64,000 nucleotides of DNA from Kappaphycus alvarezii (lineage: Eukaryota; Rhodophyta; Florideophyceae; Gigartinales; Solieriaceae), in assembly GCA_002205965.3 (NCBI GenBank), contig NADL03000462.1, positions 939,001-1,003,000 of the forward strand. Reading direction: 5' to 3'. The notes under the pieces were generated by a model. That model was given only the letters and a program-made list of their open reading frames with translations, was not told the origin of the DNA and ran no database searches. Position 1 is the first letter of the stretch, and every line of letters begins with the position of its first letter. Of this stretch, positions 32,717-43,929 are shown in pieces. A program made the translations under genes and the position numbers.

Positions 32717-32975
32717 AGGACGATTCCTCAACAACACTTACTGAATGAAATCAGAATCAACGAAGTACCAGAGCTACTGATCTCTGCGAATACACGACAG
32801 AGATGCCTCAACAGCATTAACCAACTGTAATTCAACTCCAATCAGTACCAGAGCTGCCGTTCTCTGTGAAACATGAGGACTAGCCCTCAACAGCACCTAA
32901 CAACTACAATTCAATTCCAAGCAGCACCAGAGCTACCGCTCTCCACAAAACAAGAGGACGACGCCTCAAACACAA
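32717..32975. repeat. Tandem repeat, about 80-bp unit, three-plus copies
   Basis: The phrase 'cctcaacarca...caat..a..ta...accagagct.c...tctctg' recurs with cctca at 32,726, 32,806, 32,885 and 32,964, a period of 79-80 bases. The period is not a multiple of three throughout, so a coding repeat is unlikely. Confidence 0.65.
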
Positions 32976-33489
32976 TTCCCAAGTGCATTACACTTTGTCA
33001 AAACCGACCCTTAGATATTCAGAAGCCATGGAATAATCTTCCCCAAAATGCCCTCAGGCGCCTAAATATCCTGTGTGCATACTCGCCGGAACCTTGTGGG
33101 TGCCACGCATCCTTAGTTAATAGAAGTTGCACGCCTGACATTTTATCCTTTATCTGCACGTGCTCCATGCAGATCCATCGGGAAAAATAGGTGCAATCCA
33201 TCGGGTATATGCATATTGCTCGTGCACAAAACAGTCTGGATTTTCAGGGTATTACATTCCTTACGGCCAGGATAGACAATTGTATTCAGATAACTCATTT
33301 ATCGATGGCGTCTGAGTCTTACGGTCAACAAAGTTGAAAAGACACAATCTTTCGTTAAAATAAACTTTCCGAGAGATGTTGTCCAGCGCCACCACACCAT
33401 AAGGTGTAAATCTGGCTTAATTTTCTGTAATTAACAGCTTATATTATGACAAATTTACTGTACTGTTCTGTATGTACATATATATATTT

Positions 33490-34900
33490 ATTATTGTTAT
33501 AGTGCAGAACTGTGCCGGATCCAAAGGCTACTTTAATAGCGAGAAATGACATCGACTTCCCACCCAATACTAATATCAGAAGTGGGTTTGATCCTATTAT
33601 TAAGTCCGCACCCCCTTCGGCCGTCCAGTCCGCCTTGGATGTCACATTGATTGATCCATCGTGGCGCTCCAAGCTCTTGTCTATCATTACTGTTAGAGAG
33701 CGTACGATGAAGGGCCGTACCTCTGGTTTTCAAACGCGGTTTCAACAGGTTTCAGAACACCATACCATGCGCATCTGTTGTGGATTGCTTCAAGGCGACC
33801 ACATCGCCCAGCGAGGTTATGAGACTCTGTGCGATAATGCCATTAAAACAATACAAACCGCTAGGATTGCCTGCCGTCGTGGCCAGCAGAAAATGCAGAT
33901 GGAAATGAAAAAGACGTGCCATAAGTTCGTTAACATTCGCTGACTGTCGATGAAGCTCGTGAGATCGTAGTTGAAGAGGTATCATGTGAGGATTACCGTG
34001 TTCTTGGACCCAATGAAGCCCATTTGTGCGGCCATTCTGGACTCTTGGATCGTAAGGCTTTGTTTCAACAGCTTTGCGAACCACCTTTTTTCAACTGTCT
34101 CGAAGCTGCAAGGACTCATCACCTTTCTTTTTGAGCAGGAAGCCGACCTTAAGCATCTCTGCGCCTCTCTGCCGTAAGTGCTCAAAGTAGCGGGCCCAGT
34201 GTCGACTGAGAAGCTTCGGGAACTCAAAATTACCACGGCGTTCACTTATAAGCAGTATTTAGTAGCTTTCGCTGATGCAAATAGATTTATTCGAGACCAA
34301 GTCACGTTTGTGATTGATACGATGGCGATAATACTATCCGAGAGGGCTTCATATATCTCACGGAGTGTTTCCAATCCGGTCTTTGGTTTGTTCGAAGGGA
34401 TTTCGGCTGTCTTTGCTACGAATGACTCCAGCAATCAGGGCTTAAAGAATGCGTGCCGCCTTTACTGCAACTTATTCTTACCGAGATACGCACTGTGGAG
34501 ACTTACTAGATAATTTGACCTTATTTGGGCTAGACTAGAGAAGGCATGCTGGATAGAAACTCAGATCATTGAGATTTAATAAGACTGCCGTGATCTTTAG
34601 CAAGCGGTGGAAACTTAAAAGCAGATCAAGGCCTCACTGGGCAAGTTTTTTGACGCTATGACAGGCTTTATGGAGTGCTTATCGTTGTTCTTCGGTCTTT
34701 TTGACAGGCTGCGGCTTTTTGCTGGCGTCTTAGCGTCTATGTTTCCCAACAACGCCCCTGTAGAATCAACTTCTTAATTATTGGAGGAAAAGACTGTTTT
34801 CCGACAGTCTCTTACCAACTTTTCGCTAGAGATTGTTCTAAATTCTAAGCAATTCGAAGCGCTGAGCTCATTTTTCACCGAATGGAAGTCGTTCTAAAGT
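33490..34900 (+). pseudogene. Unidentified coding-like relic spread over several frames
   Basis: A 143-codon plus frame (33,512-33,943) is followed without large gaps by further open pieces in other frames. These are 'VDEAREIVVEEVSCEDYRVL' (33,950-34,010), 'FEQEADLKHLCASLP' (34,130), 'VAGPVSTEKLRELKIT' through 'FGLFEGISAVFATND' (34,185-34,430), and 'KASLGKFFDAMTGFME' to 'LFAGVLASMFPNN' (34,630-34,755). Successive pieces have normal amino-acid composition, Glu/Lys-rich helices and then Phe/Leu-rich segments, as a real protein would. I do not recognise the family. It could be a host gene with indels, or the body of an unclassified element, since no copia, RPADI or transposase motif was seen. 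Confidence 0.35.
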
Positions 34901-34904
34901 CAAT

Positions 34905-36045
34905 ACAGCGTCATCTTTGTAATACCACCTAGTTCAATTATTAAAAGTCCTTTTGGTCTCTTTGTTAGCTTGATACTGGTAATAGTGGAGTTCAACCCCA
35001 TCAAAGTGTCCCACAGAACCATTATGGATAAATGATAATTAAAGATTCATTTACATTACTTTTGGGCTGGACTTTGGAGAGGTACATACTCCGCATTTAG
35101 TACATGCTTAGAAAGGCTAGCATTACAGCTACTAGGTTTTGCAGTTCTACAATTTATTGTACTGTAAGGAGTTGGTAACTTTCCCTTGTCCTCTTCATCC
35201 AGCAGACTACGGTACAGTAGAGTGCGCCCAAAATTTTTAAACGCACCCTTTCTTTAAATGAATTAGAGAAAATCATTTCAAAACAGAAATTTGGCCAATC
35301 CTGTTCACGTCCTGTGTTGGAGAACTTTAAGCTCATGAAAAAAACTTTCAATAGTGCCTAGAGGACAATTGTACTCATATGAGTAAATATTTAACAGCCA
35401 AATTTTATCTTAGATATTTACGGAATGACACCATTAGCTTGCATTATATCTAATAGCACACATAGGTTACGGATCGGGCAAAACACCAGATTATTCACTT
35501 CTGCTGTTCACTTGAACACAAAAAATGTTTGTCATTATCGATATTTTAACCTAAAATGACGAATTCAAATGACCCCGGAAACAACTCAGAAACCTTTTCA
35601 ATACTCATAAAACCCTTCTTAGCTCAGCAGCTGTTGTAAGCGACTATTCAGTTTCCTTTGGAGAAGTAACCACTTGGACGTAACCGTAGTCAGCATCAAA
35701 TTTGACGCATCTATCGGAATACGTCAGAATGCTCTCACGGTAGTCTGGTCCATTCAGGACAGGAAAAATCGTATCATCTTGAAACTTGTCAACACCAAGC
35801 CAGGAGAAGCGCGTGAAGTTCACCCAGCAATGGGTAATGATATGGAGATATCTGCTGCCGAGGTCGAGCTACCGAATCGTCTACCTTCAGAAGCAGAACC
35901 TCAAGAGGGGAATGGAATGGCCAGAGCATGAAGGGTATACAAAGAATTGCACAGAAAAACTTGGGCCAATCATGGATTATTATTCCCTTTAAACTGATTT
36001 ACGGCACATCGGCCTTGGAGGGCAATTGTTCCGCCACAGGACACA
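34905..36045. other. AT-rich intergenic region
   Basis: A plus-strand 85-codon frame (35,674-35,931) lies just before the PGBD relic and might be its decayed N-terminus; no motif proves it. Nothing else was seen. Confidence 0.3.
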
Positions 36046-36049
36046 CACA

Positions 36050-37520
36050 TCCAAGGTCATACCTCGTTCGAGAAGACCCCGTATGGTAATTTCATTTGAA
36101 TATTTCCCCTGGACCACCTTTCCATAATTACCAAACTTGAACCCCGGAAACTCGCTAATGTTGAGTATATTCATGCAACAGCCTGTGAAATTCTAAAATT
36201 TTTTGTAATATCATATTGCTATGCAGATTCGAGTTCACGGGGAGAAGTTTTTTTGGAGTACATCCAAATGTATTTCTTTGGAGATGTTTGGAAAAATTAT
36301 TTCGAAGAACAGTTTCGAAGCACTGATCTGATGTACTACTTTCAGTAGCTACACGTAAACTGAAAGCACCGACAGAAGATGGCCTCTTGTCAGTGGATTC
36401 GTGGATGCCATAAATCGGGGAGAATTTGCGTGGATGAAAGCATTTCACTATGGGCATATCACTATGGTACGGAATAGGGGGAAGCTGGATTTCAGGGAGG
36501 ACTTCGGCACTATTTTCTCATGGACCATAAAGCCGGAAATGTATGTGAAATAAATACTGCATGCAGCAGTTTCAGTGGAATTGTATTGAATTTGGAGATT
36601 GTCTTGTCAGCATCTGACAGCAGTAATTGTCTTCATTAGTTGATTTCTCCTCACGGACCCTTTTTCATCGTCTTACAGAGCCTTCTTTTCATTCAAATCT
36701 ACTTTACTGTGCAGACTCTGCATTCGCATCTGCTGCTACAGCAAACAAACTTTTCGAGTAAGGACTTAGGTTTTCAGGTGTCGTCAAGAATGCAATAAGA
36801 CAGTGAAATATGTCATTTTTGTCAGCGCTGGAAATATTTAGACACAGAAATCATATTTATATGATAAGTACGAAAACGGGAAGCCATCTCTTTATGATGG
36901 CTGTACTATAGATGGATGGAAACAGAAGATATTTTTCAGTACTTAAGGTACAGCACTTACGTTAGAGCCTATCATAAAATCTCCTCTCAGATCTGCTCGA
37001 AATAAAACGGCACTTTTGGAAATTAAATTTCCATTTCCAGAGGTTTAAGTACATAATATGGAATGCGCTCCCATATTGACATGCAAATTAGATGCAGGCA
37101 GGATGATCTTGGCCAAGAGGGGAAATCCAAAGTAAAGTATTGGTCCTTACGGGTTATTCAATTTTTGCTTGCAATTTGCATCATCAACTCATGGATGCTA
37201 TACAAGGACTTGATAGAGCTCAGTAAATAGCATGTCTCAAAAATATTTTTATGCAAAGCTTGCAGAGCAACTCATCGAAAATTCAGTTGATGCTATTGGC
37301 CTCCAAATATCTGAAATTGGCGTTCCAGAGCACTCTATTCCCTCATTTGCATGAAGCACTGGAATCCACTTTGTGCCCTCCGTGAAAATTCGCAAAGGAG
37401 TGAAAGACGCTCCGACCAAAGGTACTTTTCAAAGCATACCTAAATTTTGAAAATCTGGAAAGAAGTACAACTTTCTCTGTTCTGAGTGCTTAAATCTGAC
37501 CGAATAGGTTTGGATACGTT
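36050..37520 (+). pseudogene. PGBD/piggyBac-like (DDE_Tnp_1_7) transposase relic
   Basis: Plus-strand pieces in changing frames give, in order, 'MASCQWIRGCHKSGRICVDES' as 'GRICVDESISLW' (near 36,425, the 'CVDESMSxW' block with a catalytic Asp), 'EINTACSSFSGIVLNLEIV' (36,550-36,610), and 'YYGMRSHIDMQIRCRQDD' followed by 'IINSWMLYKDL' (37,050-37,215). The last pair matches the 'YY--AS-IDxHNxxRQ' and 'TNxYLAY' blocks of piggyBac-derived proteins. After the catalytic part come 'YAKLAEQLIENSVDA' and a terminal 'YNFLCSECLNL', the Cys-rich tail. Stops and frame changes are numerous. I did not find terminal repeats or TTAA sites. Confidence 0.6.
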
Positions 37521-38323
37521 ATCAAGAGAAAATATGTAACTTCTTTCAGAATTACTTACGCAATGTCTACTTCTGCCACGAATGGATTATGATTTATATG
37601 AATCCATATTGATTTTTACACTGCTTTTTACGTGTTCAAACTTACATTCTTTGTAGACAGAATGAGTAAGAATGACAAAAATTGAGTCTTTGACTGAAGC
37701 AGCCGACATTTATGATTCGCTTTGTTCGAGTTGCGGAATTAGCATACCCATCTATGGCTTTATTCCCCTTCATGATTGATTATGATGTTCAAATGGGCGC
37801 TCTAAGGAAAAATGAGGTACCAGAAGACGTAGAAGTTTTGACCTCCCCGAAGGAAGTTTTTTTCCCTCCTCAGAAGCACAGGGGGTCTGACTCGCGATTG
37901 CTTTTTCTATTGTATAATTTGTTCTGGATGAGGATAAGGCAAATCTTTTAGAGTCAATAATTTTCATTTTCAAGGATTCAGTGTACCATTGCATAATTTT
38001 AGTTAAAAATTTATCTATTTTTTCGAAAAATTATATATATTAATATGGGTACGTTTCTCTACTCACATAATTAATTTTACTGATCCTTTAGACACTGGTG
38101 TCTATCCAACATAGGGCTGTTCTCATATAAGGACAAGAAATTGTGCCGTACTGTACTGTAGAAACCAAGTAATTTTTTTACGCCCAGTATTACTAGGTAA
38201 AAATGTTGCTCTACAAGACAACTATTTCAGTATACAAGCATACCTACAGTTTCTACCCTATTCAGTTAGATGAAATAGCATTCAACTTTAAAGACTCAAT
38301 GTAAAATTCTACCATCCACCACT

Positions 38324-38394
38324 GGGACGGTGACCTACGGTGCGAATCTTAGGTGATGACCTAAAGATCGGGGGTTCGGTTCTCGCTGGGTCCC
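38324..38394 (+). ncRNA. tRNA-like sequence (degenerate tRNA or SINE head)
   Basis: A 71-base segment has GGGAC at its start able to pair with GTCCC at its end. It has an internal hairpin cTTAGG-tgatga-CCTAAag in the anticodon-arm position and ggggg-ttcggtt-ctcgc in the T-arm position with a B-box-like GGTTCGG. The acceptor has mismatches and the anticodon loop is not seven bases, so a working tRNA is unlikely. Confidence 0.3.
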
Positions 38395-39900
38395 TATCGC
38401 AAATCTGAAAATTAAGATAGTAACTCGAATAGCTGTGAAAAACCTATAGTATCAGAACACCATTGGGCTTCCTCTTGAACATAAGGCAGAATACTGCTAA
38501 ATCTCATAAAACGATAATTTATTACTCCACAGACATCAGCTAACTTAGCAAGTCAGGTGACGCAACTAAAAAAAGTAGGGATCTGCACAAATCAAACTTG
38601 AAAGTTTCTTCTTTACTTCAGAGAGCCACACTATTTGGCATCATCTTTGAATCCTACATATGGTCCAAATAGTGTTTTGCGCGCACATTATCCGTAAAGA
38701 GAGACCTCCTTTTACTTTTATGACAGATATATACAACACCGAGGCAATTTCACGTTACTTAGAGCAAAGAAACTTCGACTTACTGACCTTACAAACTCGA
38801 CAGAAATCCTGTTAAGAGACATAGGTGTGCTCATAATTATCTAACTTACTCTTTTTGTTTTTCACAATGAGATAGGGACCAATACCTGCACAAGGACCCA
38901 GTCACTTGTTATATTAATCATCTCTGCTCAATTCGATGCTCTTCGCGGTATAGAACCCAAATTGTTTTCAATGAATTACTCAACAAAAATTTCAAAACAT
39001 TTTGACTATGCTAAGGGCATCGTTGGCCCGAAATAATGCTTTTTATTTAATTTTTAATTAGCTGTTATAATCGATAGGAGAGAGGAGTTGAGCCCGGGTG
39101 ACTGAGCTTTCACTTCTAATTACTTCAAAATTCAAAGGTTATCTTTCCTTCATCTTTGGTGACGATAGATTTGAGAAATCGGATTGTAGTACATGTCCGC
39201 AAAAACTGTAACTGTAATCTCTAATTCTGTTTTTTTATTTCGCCTTTCATAGTTATTCATCTTTCCATGAAAACTGGGGCCCCTCGATTGGTTCTATGGC
39301 AACTGCTTAAGAAATATCTTCATTCTCCACCCATCCACAAAATAAGCCATTAATGATCTGTTCGTTTACATATTCCTCGAGACCATGTATATGTGATCTT
39401 AGCGCTCCGAAAGCTCCTTTAAGTGCAGATGTTGCACCGAAAATTCTCTGGTTGTATTTTTCACCGAAACATAATTCTAGGTCCAAATCTCATCATTTTT
39501 TGGCTTTGACACCAATTAAAAAATAAATCTCCACATTTGACGCGATATTTATTCAGCAACGGGTGAATAGGCGAATCATAGGAGCAGTAGTGTGACGTAA
39601 TTCTTCTTTGAAGTCAAACCGCAGATCAGCAGTTTTTCCATCACAAGCTCGATTCTCAATATTATTCCAGATCACCCACATGTCGAATTCGCAGTCATTT
39701 TCGTGCTTTCTGTCATAGGAAATGTATTTCGGGAGTCCTTTCTTGATCCAATCCCCACTAAGACGTAGCAAATCCTAATGGTTTCTAGTGACCTTCGTTA
39801 AAGAATCTGCGTATTTGATATATATTATATCATATTATTATCATTCGCTTCCATTCACTCAAAAGAATCTGGAGCTTCACGAAGATCGATGGTCAGCCTC

Positions 39901-39949
39901 TTCTCGGCTGTAATTTTTATTCATTACGAATAAAAATTACAGCCGAGAA
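39901..39949. repeat. Perfect 22-bp inverted repeat with 5-base loop
   Basis: The left arm ttctcggctgtaattttt plus attc (39,901-39,922) is the exact reverse complement of 39,928-39,949; the spacer is attac. A hairpin this long and perfect is rare by chance. It may be a recent foldback element end or a replication-slippage product. Confidence 0.9.
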
Positions 39950-41786
39950 ATGAAATCAAATAAATAAATAGAATATTTTCATATTTTTACAACGATCTTG
40001 CGAGAAATAATCTGGTCGAGATCTTTACTCAATTTCAAGCAGAACTCTGTACCATTAGAAAATACTTAAATCTCACCACTCATAACTAACCTTCTTATTT
40101 GCCAACTATTGTGGCTGCTAATGTGTGAGATGTTTGCAAGGTTCATGTTTACCGCACGTTTACGCAATAAACCTATGTGAGTTGCTAGATCACCGTTTGC
40201 AGCGAAATTTTAATCACTGTAGTGCTCATATGAAGTGGGTTTTCCATCTACTGATAGTTTTATTATTCCACGGGTAGATTTTTGCTGACCATAGCTAATG
40301 TTCTTGTTTAATAACCTCGACGTGTCTAATCAGGCTTCTTCCTGGATTTTTCTAGATAATTTGCGTCGGCTTTGTCGACTGAAATTGCTTTTCGGACCGA
40401 TTCGTAACATTGCGTTCTTGTCAACTTTAACTAAAAAGCTCAATGATCAACCCGTTGGAAAGGCTTCGAGCTGCCTTGTTGATGCATCTTGATGCAACAT
40501 GATTCAGACAGGTTTTGTCTCGACCTGCACGCCAGCCAATGTGAATGAATCATTTTACTTTTCATCGAGTTTGTTTTGTTGAGGCGAAATCAAAATCCTT
40601 TCGAAAGTCTCCCTTCCCAGCATTGATACTATTGTCAAAGCATATTACAGTGATGTTAACTAAACGCTCACTATTTATTGGGTAGAAAAAACTGATGTAT
40701 AGATATTTGTATTTTAAGTACAAGTCGCTCCAAATGACCGCTGATGGTTCAGCCAAGTAGTCTCCCAATTAGGAAAACAATTCAGTGTCCCGATTATCTT
40801 TAAAAGCTGATTACCCATCAAGCGAAATTCCGTATTGGTCAGAAAATAAACGTGACGTGTCATTTTGTTCATAGACTTTACGTTTTGTGAAATACCCCGA
40901 GACCATAGAATGGACCTATCCTTCCAGTAAGGGAATATTTGGATCGTTTTCCAAGGAAAATGCCCGCATCTCCACTTCTATTAGCTTTTTTGAACGAAAA
41001 ATATACCTCTAGACTATTAACAGTCTACTGCAACGGCCACTGTAATGGTGGACTGCAATAATAAGTAGAAAAAAAGACAGGCAAAACAAGTGGACTCGGC
41101 ACACAAGGCTAGACCTGGAAAACGATTTTATTCCGAGCACCAAAAAAAATTACCCTCAGGACGTACTAAAACCTCTTTTATACCACGTACTGTACTTCGG
41201 GTCTTCCAGGCAATACTGATCACCAACGCTCTCTTCAGAACATAAGACACGTTCGGTGCGTTGAATCCCATCATCCTCTAGCGACAATAAAGCTGAAGCA
41301 CAGTGTCTATTATCGATGGAGGGACTATATGACGGACAGGAGGAAGTGCTAATCAAAAGTGCACATTTTTGCTTCTTCGCCTTTCGCTCCATGGTATTTT
41401 TTGCGTCCCTCGGCTTTCCTTTTTCTATTCTCCTCCCTCTTGCGCTTTTCTCATTCCAATCTGCGCTTCCACTCCGACGCTTTTTTGTGGGAAAGCGATG
41501 ACCTCACCGAATGTTGAGGTTAACTGCAGACTGGCCGAAATTGAGGACCTTCCGTATAGAATCGTGGGGAAGAGCTGCCGCACGACTTAATTTTTATCTG
41601 AACGCGTCGTCAACGGCCGTGATGGAATTAAAATCCTGCTAGAGATCTGTGTTAATGCGTTCATATAGAATTGATAAGGGCTGGCTTGATAATACTGCTT
41701 CTCGAACTTTCTGAAGTGCACGTCTCCGCGAATTTCCAGGTATCCGGGGGAGTACTGAGGGGAGTATTGAAAAGCTCCAGAAACTG

Positions 41787-42540
41787 TTAATCAAGTGGCC
41801 AAGTAGTCACATTCCTGAATGCGACCATCACTATATTCTTCGTAAGTGCGCTATAAACGGACATTCCAAGAATGAGCTTCATATTAATGCTTGAGAAATC
41901 AAGCAAGGATTTCTGGGTTATTAATTCCAGTGTCTTCCGAACTGTAGCCTGTAAGGCCTTGCTAATGCTGTTGCCACATGGCTGGAGGAAATGCGTCGTA
42001 TTTGCTGGAAGTTTAGCCACCTCGATGTTCTCCGCAGTGGCTTTCGCAAGCCCTTCCCAACCGCATCGAGACTTTTGTCCATGTATCATTAGGAGAAGCT
42101 TTTTGCTTTCAAGTAAAATTACATTGGTGTGACGTCGGATATGACCAATTACGAAGGATATACAGGACGACTCCATGGAACCTTTTTTTGTACCTATCGT
42201 GAAACTATTCACGTCAAACCATCCATCTTTTGTAAACCATACGGGAACCACAGCATCATTTTTCCAGATGTCCTCGCTTAATGAGCGAAGACAATTCTGC
42301 ATCACATGCGTCCCCTCGAAAATAAAGAAATGCAGCAAAACATCTCCAGCTGCTGCTTACGATGACCACAGCAGTGAGATACTCCCCAGTCACTTTCCCT
42401 TTTCATACACGATAGCCACCACTGTTGCCTTCCGATTCCGCGTGCAATTTCGCTTTTTCGCCATATTTCCCACTGACATCTGCCTAATCCAAATTCAAGA
42501 CCAAGCGCGGATCCGCTTTCAACACAGGGCACTTGTTCAC
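41787..42540 (-). pseudogene. Pogo/Tigger-like DDE transposase relic
   Basis: A 183-codon minus frame (42,338-41,787) has 'VIGHIRRHTN', then 'KKLLLMIHGQKSRCG' and 'ENIEVAKLPANTTHFLQPCG'. These are the 'LLLLDGHxSR' and 'NIxVxxLPANTTHxLQPLD' blocks of the pogo/Tigger DDE superfamily endonuclease. The usual Asp before the GH/GQ and the Asp after QP are both changed (H-G-Q and QPCG), so catalysis is lost. An upstream piece in another frame extends to about 42,540. No terminal repeats were found. Confidence 0.75.
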
Positions 42541-42544
42541 CACA

Positions 42545-43675
42545 ATTCTAAGGCAGTCGTTAAATTCTTCACTTGATCTCAGTTCTCAGCCTCGGCTGCG
42601 TTGTTGAGTTGTGCTGGACTAGTTTCGTATGCCCATTCAGAGGTGGATTATGTACTGTAAAAGTTGTTGGATCATATACAAGACGTGGAAGCGGTCACAT
42701 CCGGATCACATATGTTACGTTATGCAAACAAATTGGCGGGAATTCAGTCGTCTCGGAAAAAAAAAGTACACTACATTACCGATACTCAACCAAAAAATCA
42801 GAACAGGAGCAAAACTGTGGCTTGAACTAGGCGAAGGGCGAGCGCGCAGTACTGTACTATACCCCCTACGATATAGTTCTACCCCCGTACATGGGGCTTT
42901 TACAGGCACTAATGGGAATCAGCACTATACGGTAAAGCTCTCGAGAGCATCTCAGGAATCAGAACTTGGCCTTTCTTCTTCGTTTTGGCTTGTTGAATGG
43001 CGCTAAGGAAGCCGTTCGGAGGGCGACGAAGGCCTGCACCTACCTCTAGAACGTTGCAGTCGTAGCCCTTCATCTTCATCGACCATTTTCCGGCCTACGC
43101 AAGATTCCGAGGTGTTTGAAAAAGCGCATAGACGTGAGACGCTGATGGTGGGATGAACGTTTTAAGTACTCCTAACGAGGAGCCGTCTAAGGCTACGTTG
43201 TCGGGGCAAACTCAGATGTTAACCATAGAGTTTTCGGTGCGGGGCTCGAGTGTAATTCCGGAGGTCCATGCAAAGGCCCAAACAAACCCAGTAAGAGAAA
43301 AAAAGGCCTTGAACTCGAATCCGATCCTCCTCGTCTAGTGCTTTTCTTCGCGGAATTCGTAGAGAATGAGGTAGTCCTTGTCCGATAGTCAGTGCTTGAG
43401 CTTGTGTTTGATCTGTTCCGCTCTTGCTTTGCTTGGGTTACTGCTTTTGCGTCCGTGCATGAGATAAACATGAGTTACACGCTTTGTCAGGGATGGTAGT
43501 GGTACACAGCCTTGTTAGAGGCACTCATAGGAGTGTAGCACTATTCAAAGTGGCACTAAGTCGTGAACCCCCCCTATACTGAATGCATTAATTTCGTCCT
43601 GTGCAATAGTACACTGCAAAAAAGTGACTGATCTAGATCAAAAACTGTCGTGTCGACTCTCCCCGACCTCCAATA
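42545..43675. other. Intergenic region with an isolated 'cactatacggtaaag' word
   Basis: No gene is recognised; a 92-codon Ser/Thr-rich minus frame (43,471-43,193) has no motif. At 42,927 'actatacggtaaag' resembles the sequence just past the stop codon of RPADI-family copies (see 23,270 and 63,905), so a very short copy end may lie here. Confidence 0.3.
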
Positions 43676-43679
43676 AGCC

Positions 43680-43926
43680 TATAGGCCCCTACTTTTGACT
43701 TTCAACCGCTGGTCTTTGATTCTCTGGGTTACCCTTCCCCTGCAATCATCCTCTTCACACAGGGACTCTTGCCCCGCATCGCGGACAAATTCAACACGTC
43801 AGTAGGAGTTATCCGTATACGGATTTATGGGGGCATCAGTAGCACAATCTGGTCGTCGAGTGCAAAATCTATTTTGCCGCGCATGTCGCTGCACATGGCC
43901 GAAGTGGACCACCCGATTAGCTCTTA
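43680..43926 (+). pseudogene. RPADI-family C-terminal fragment, plus strand
   Basis: The plus-strand frame reads 'FQPLVFDSLGYPSPAI', 'GLLPRIADKFNTSVGVIR' and 'IYGGISSTIWSSSAKSIL', ending '...AEVDHPISS' at a TAG near 43,926. It follows the copy at 23,280 block by block ('FRPLEFDSLGAPSPGT', 'ELVPRIASKCHSTAGVIR', 'IYQRLRCTLWSSIAEAIL', 'DDEVHPVRS'). Only the last ~80 residues remain. Confidence 0.75.
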
Positions 43927-43929
43927 GCT

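Larger units (their letters stand above)
37521..41785. other. Long AT-rich gene-free stretch
   Basis: No protein family is recognised on either strand in about 4.2 kb. It contains a tRNA-like segment at 38,324-38,394 and a perfect inverted repeat at 39,901-39,949, listed separately. Confidence 0.45.

Noticed and set aside
41156-41501. Short frames on both strands next to the pogo relic as its N-terminus
   Set aside because: On the minus strand the N-terminus should lie above 42,540, not below 41,787, so the position is wrong.
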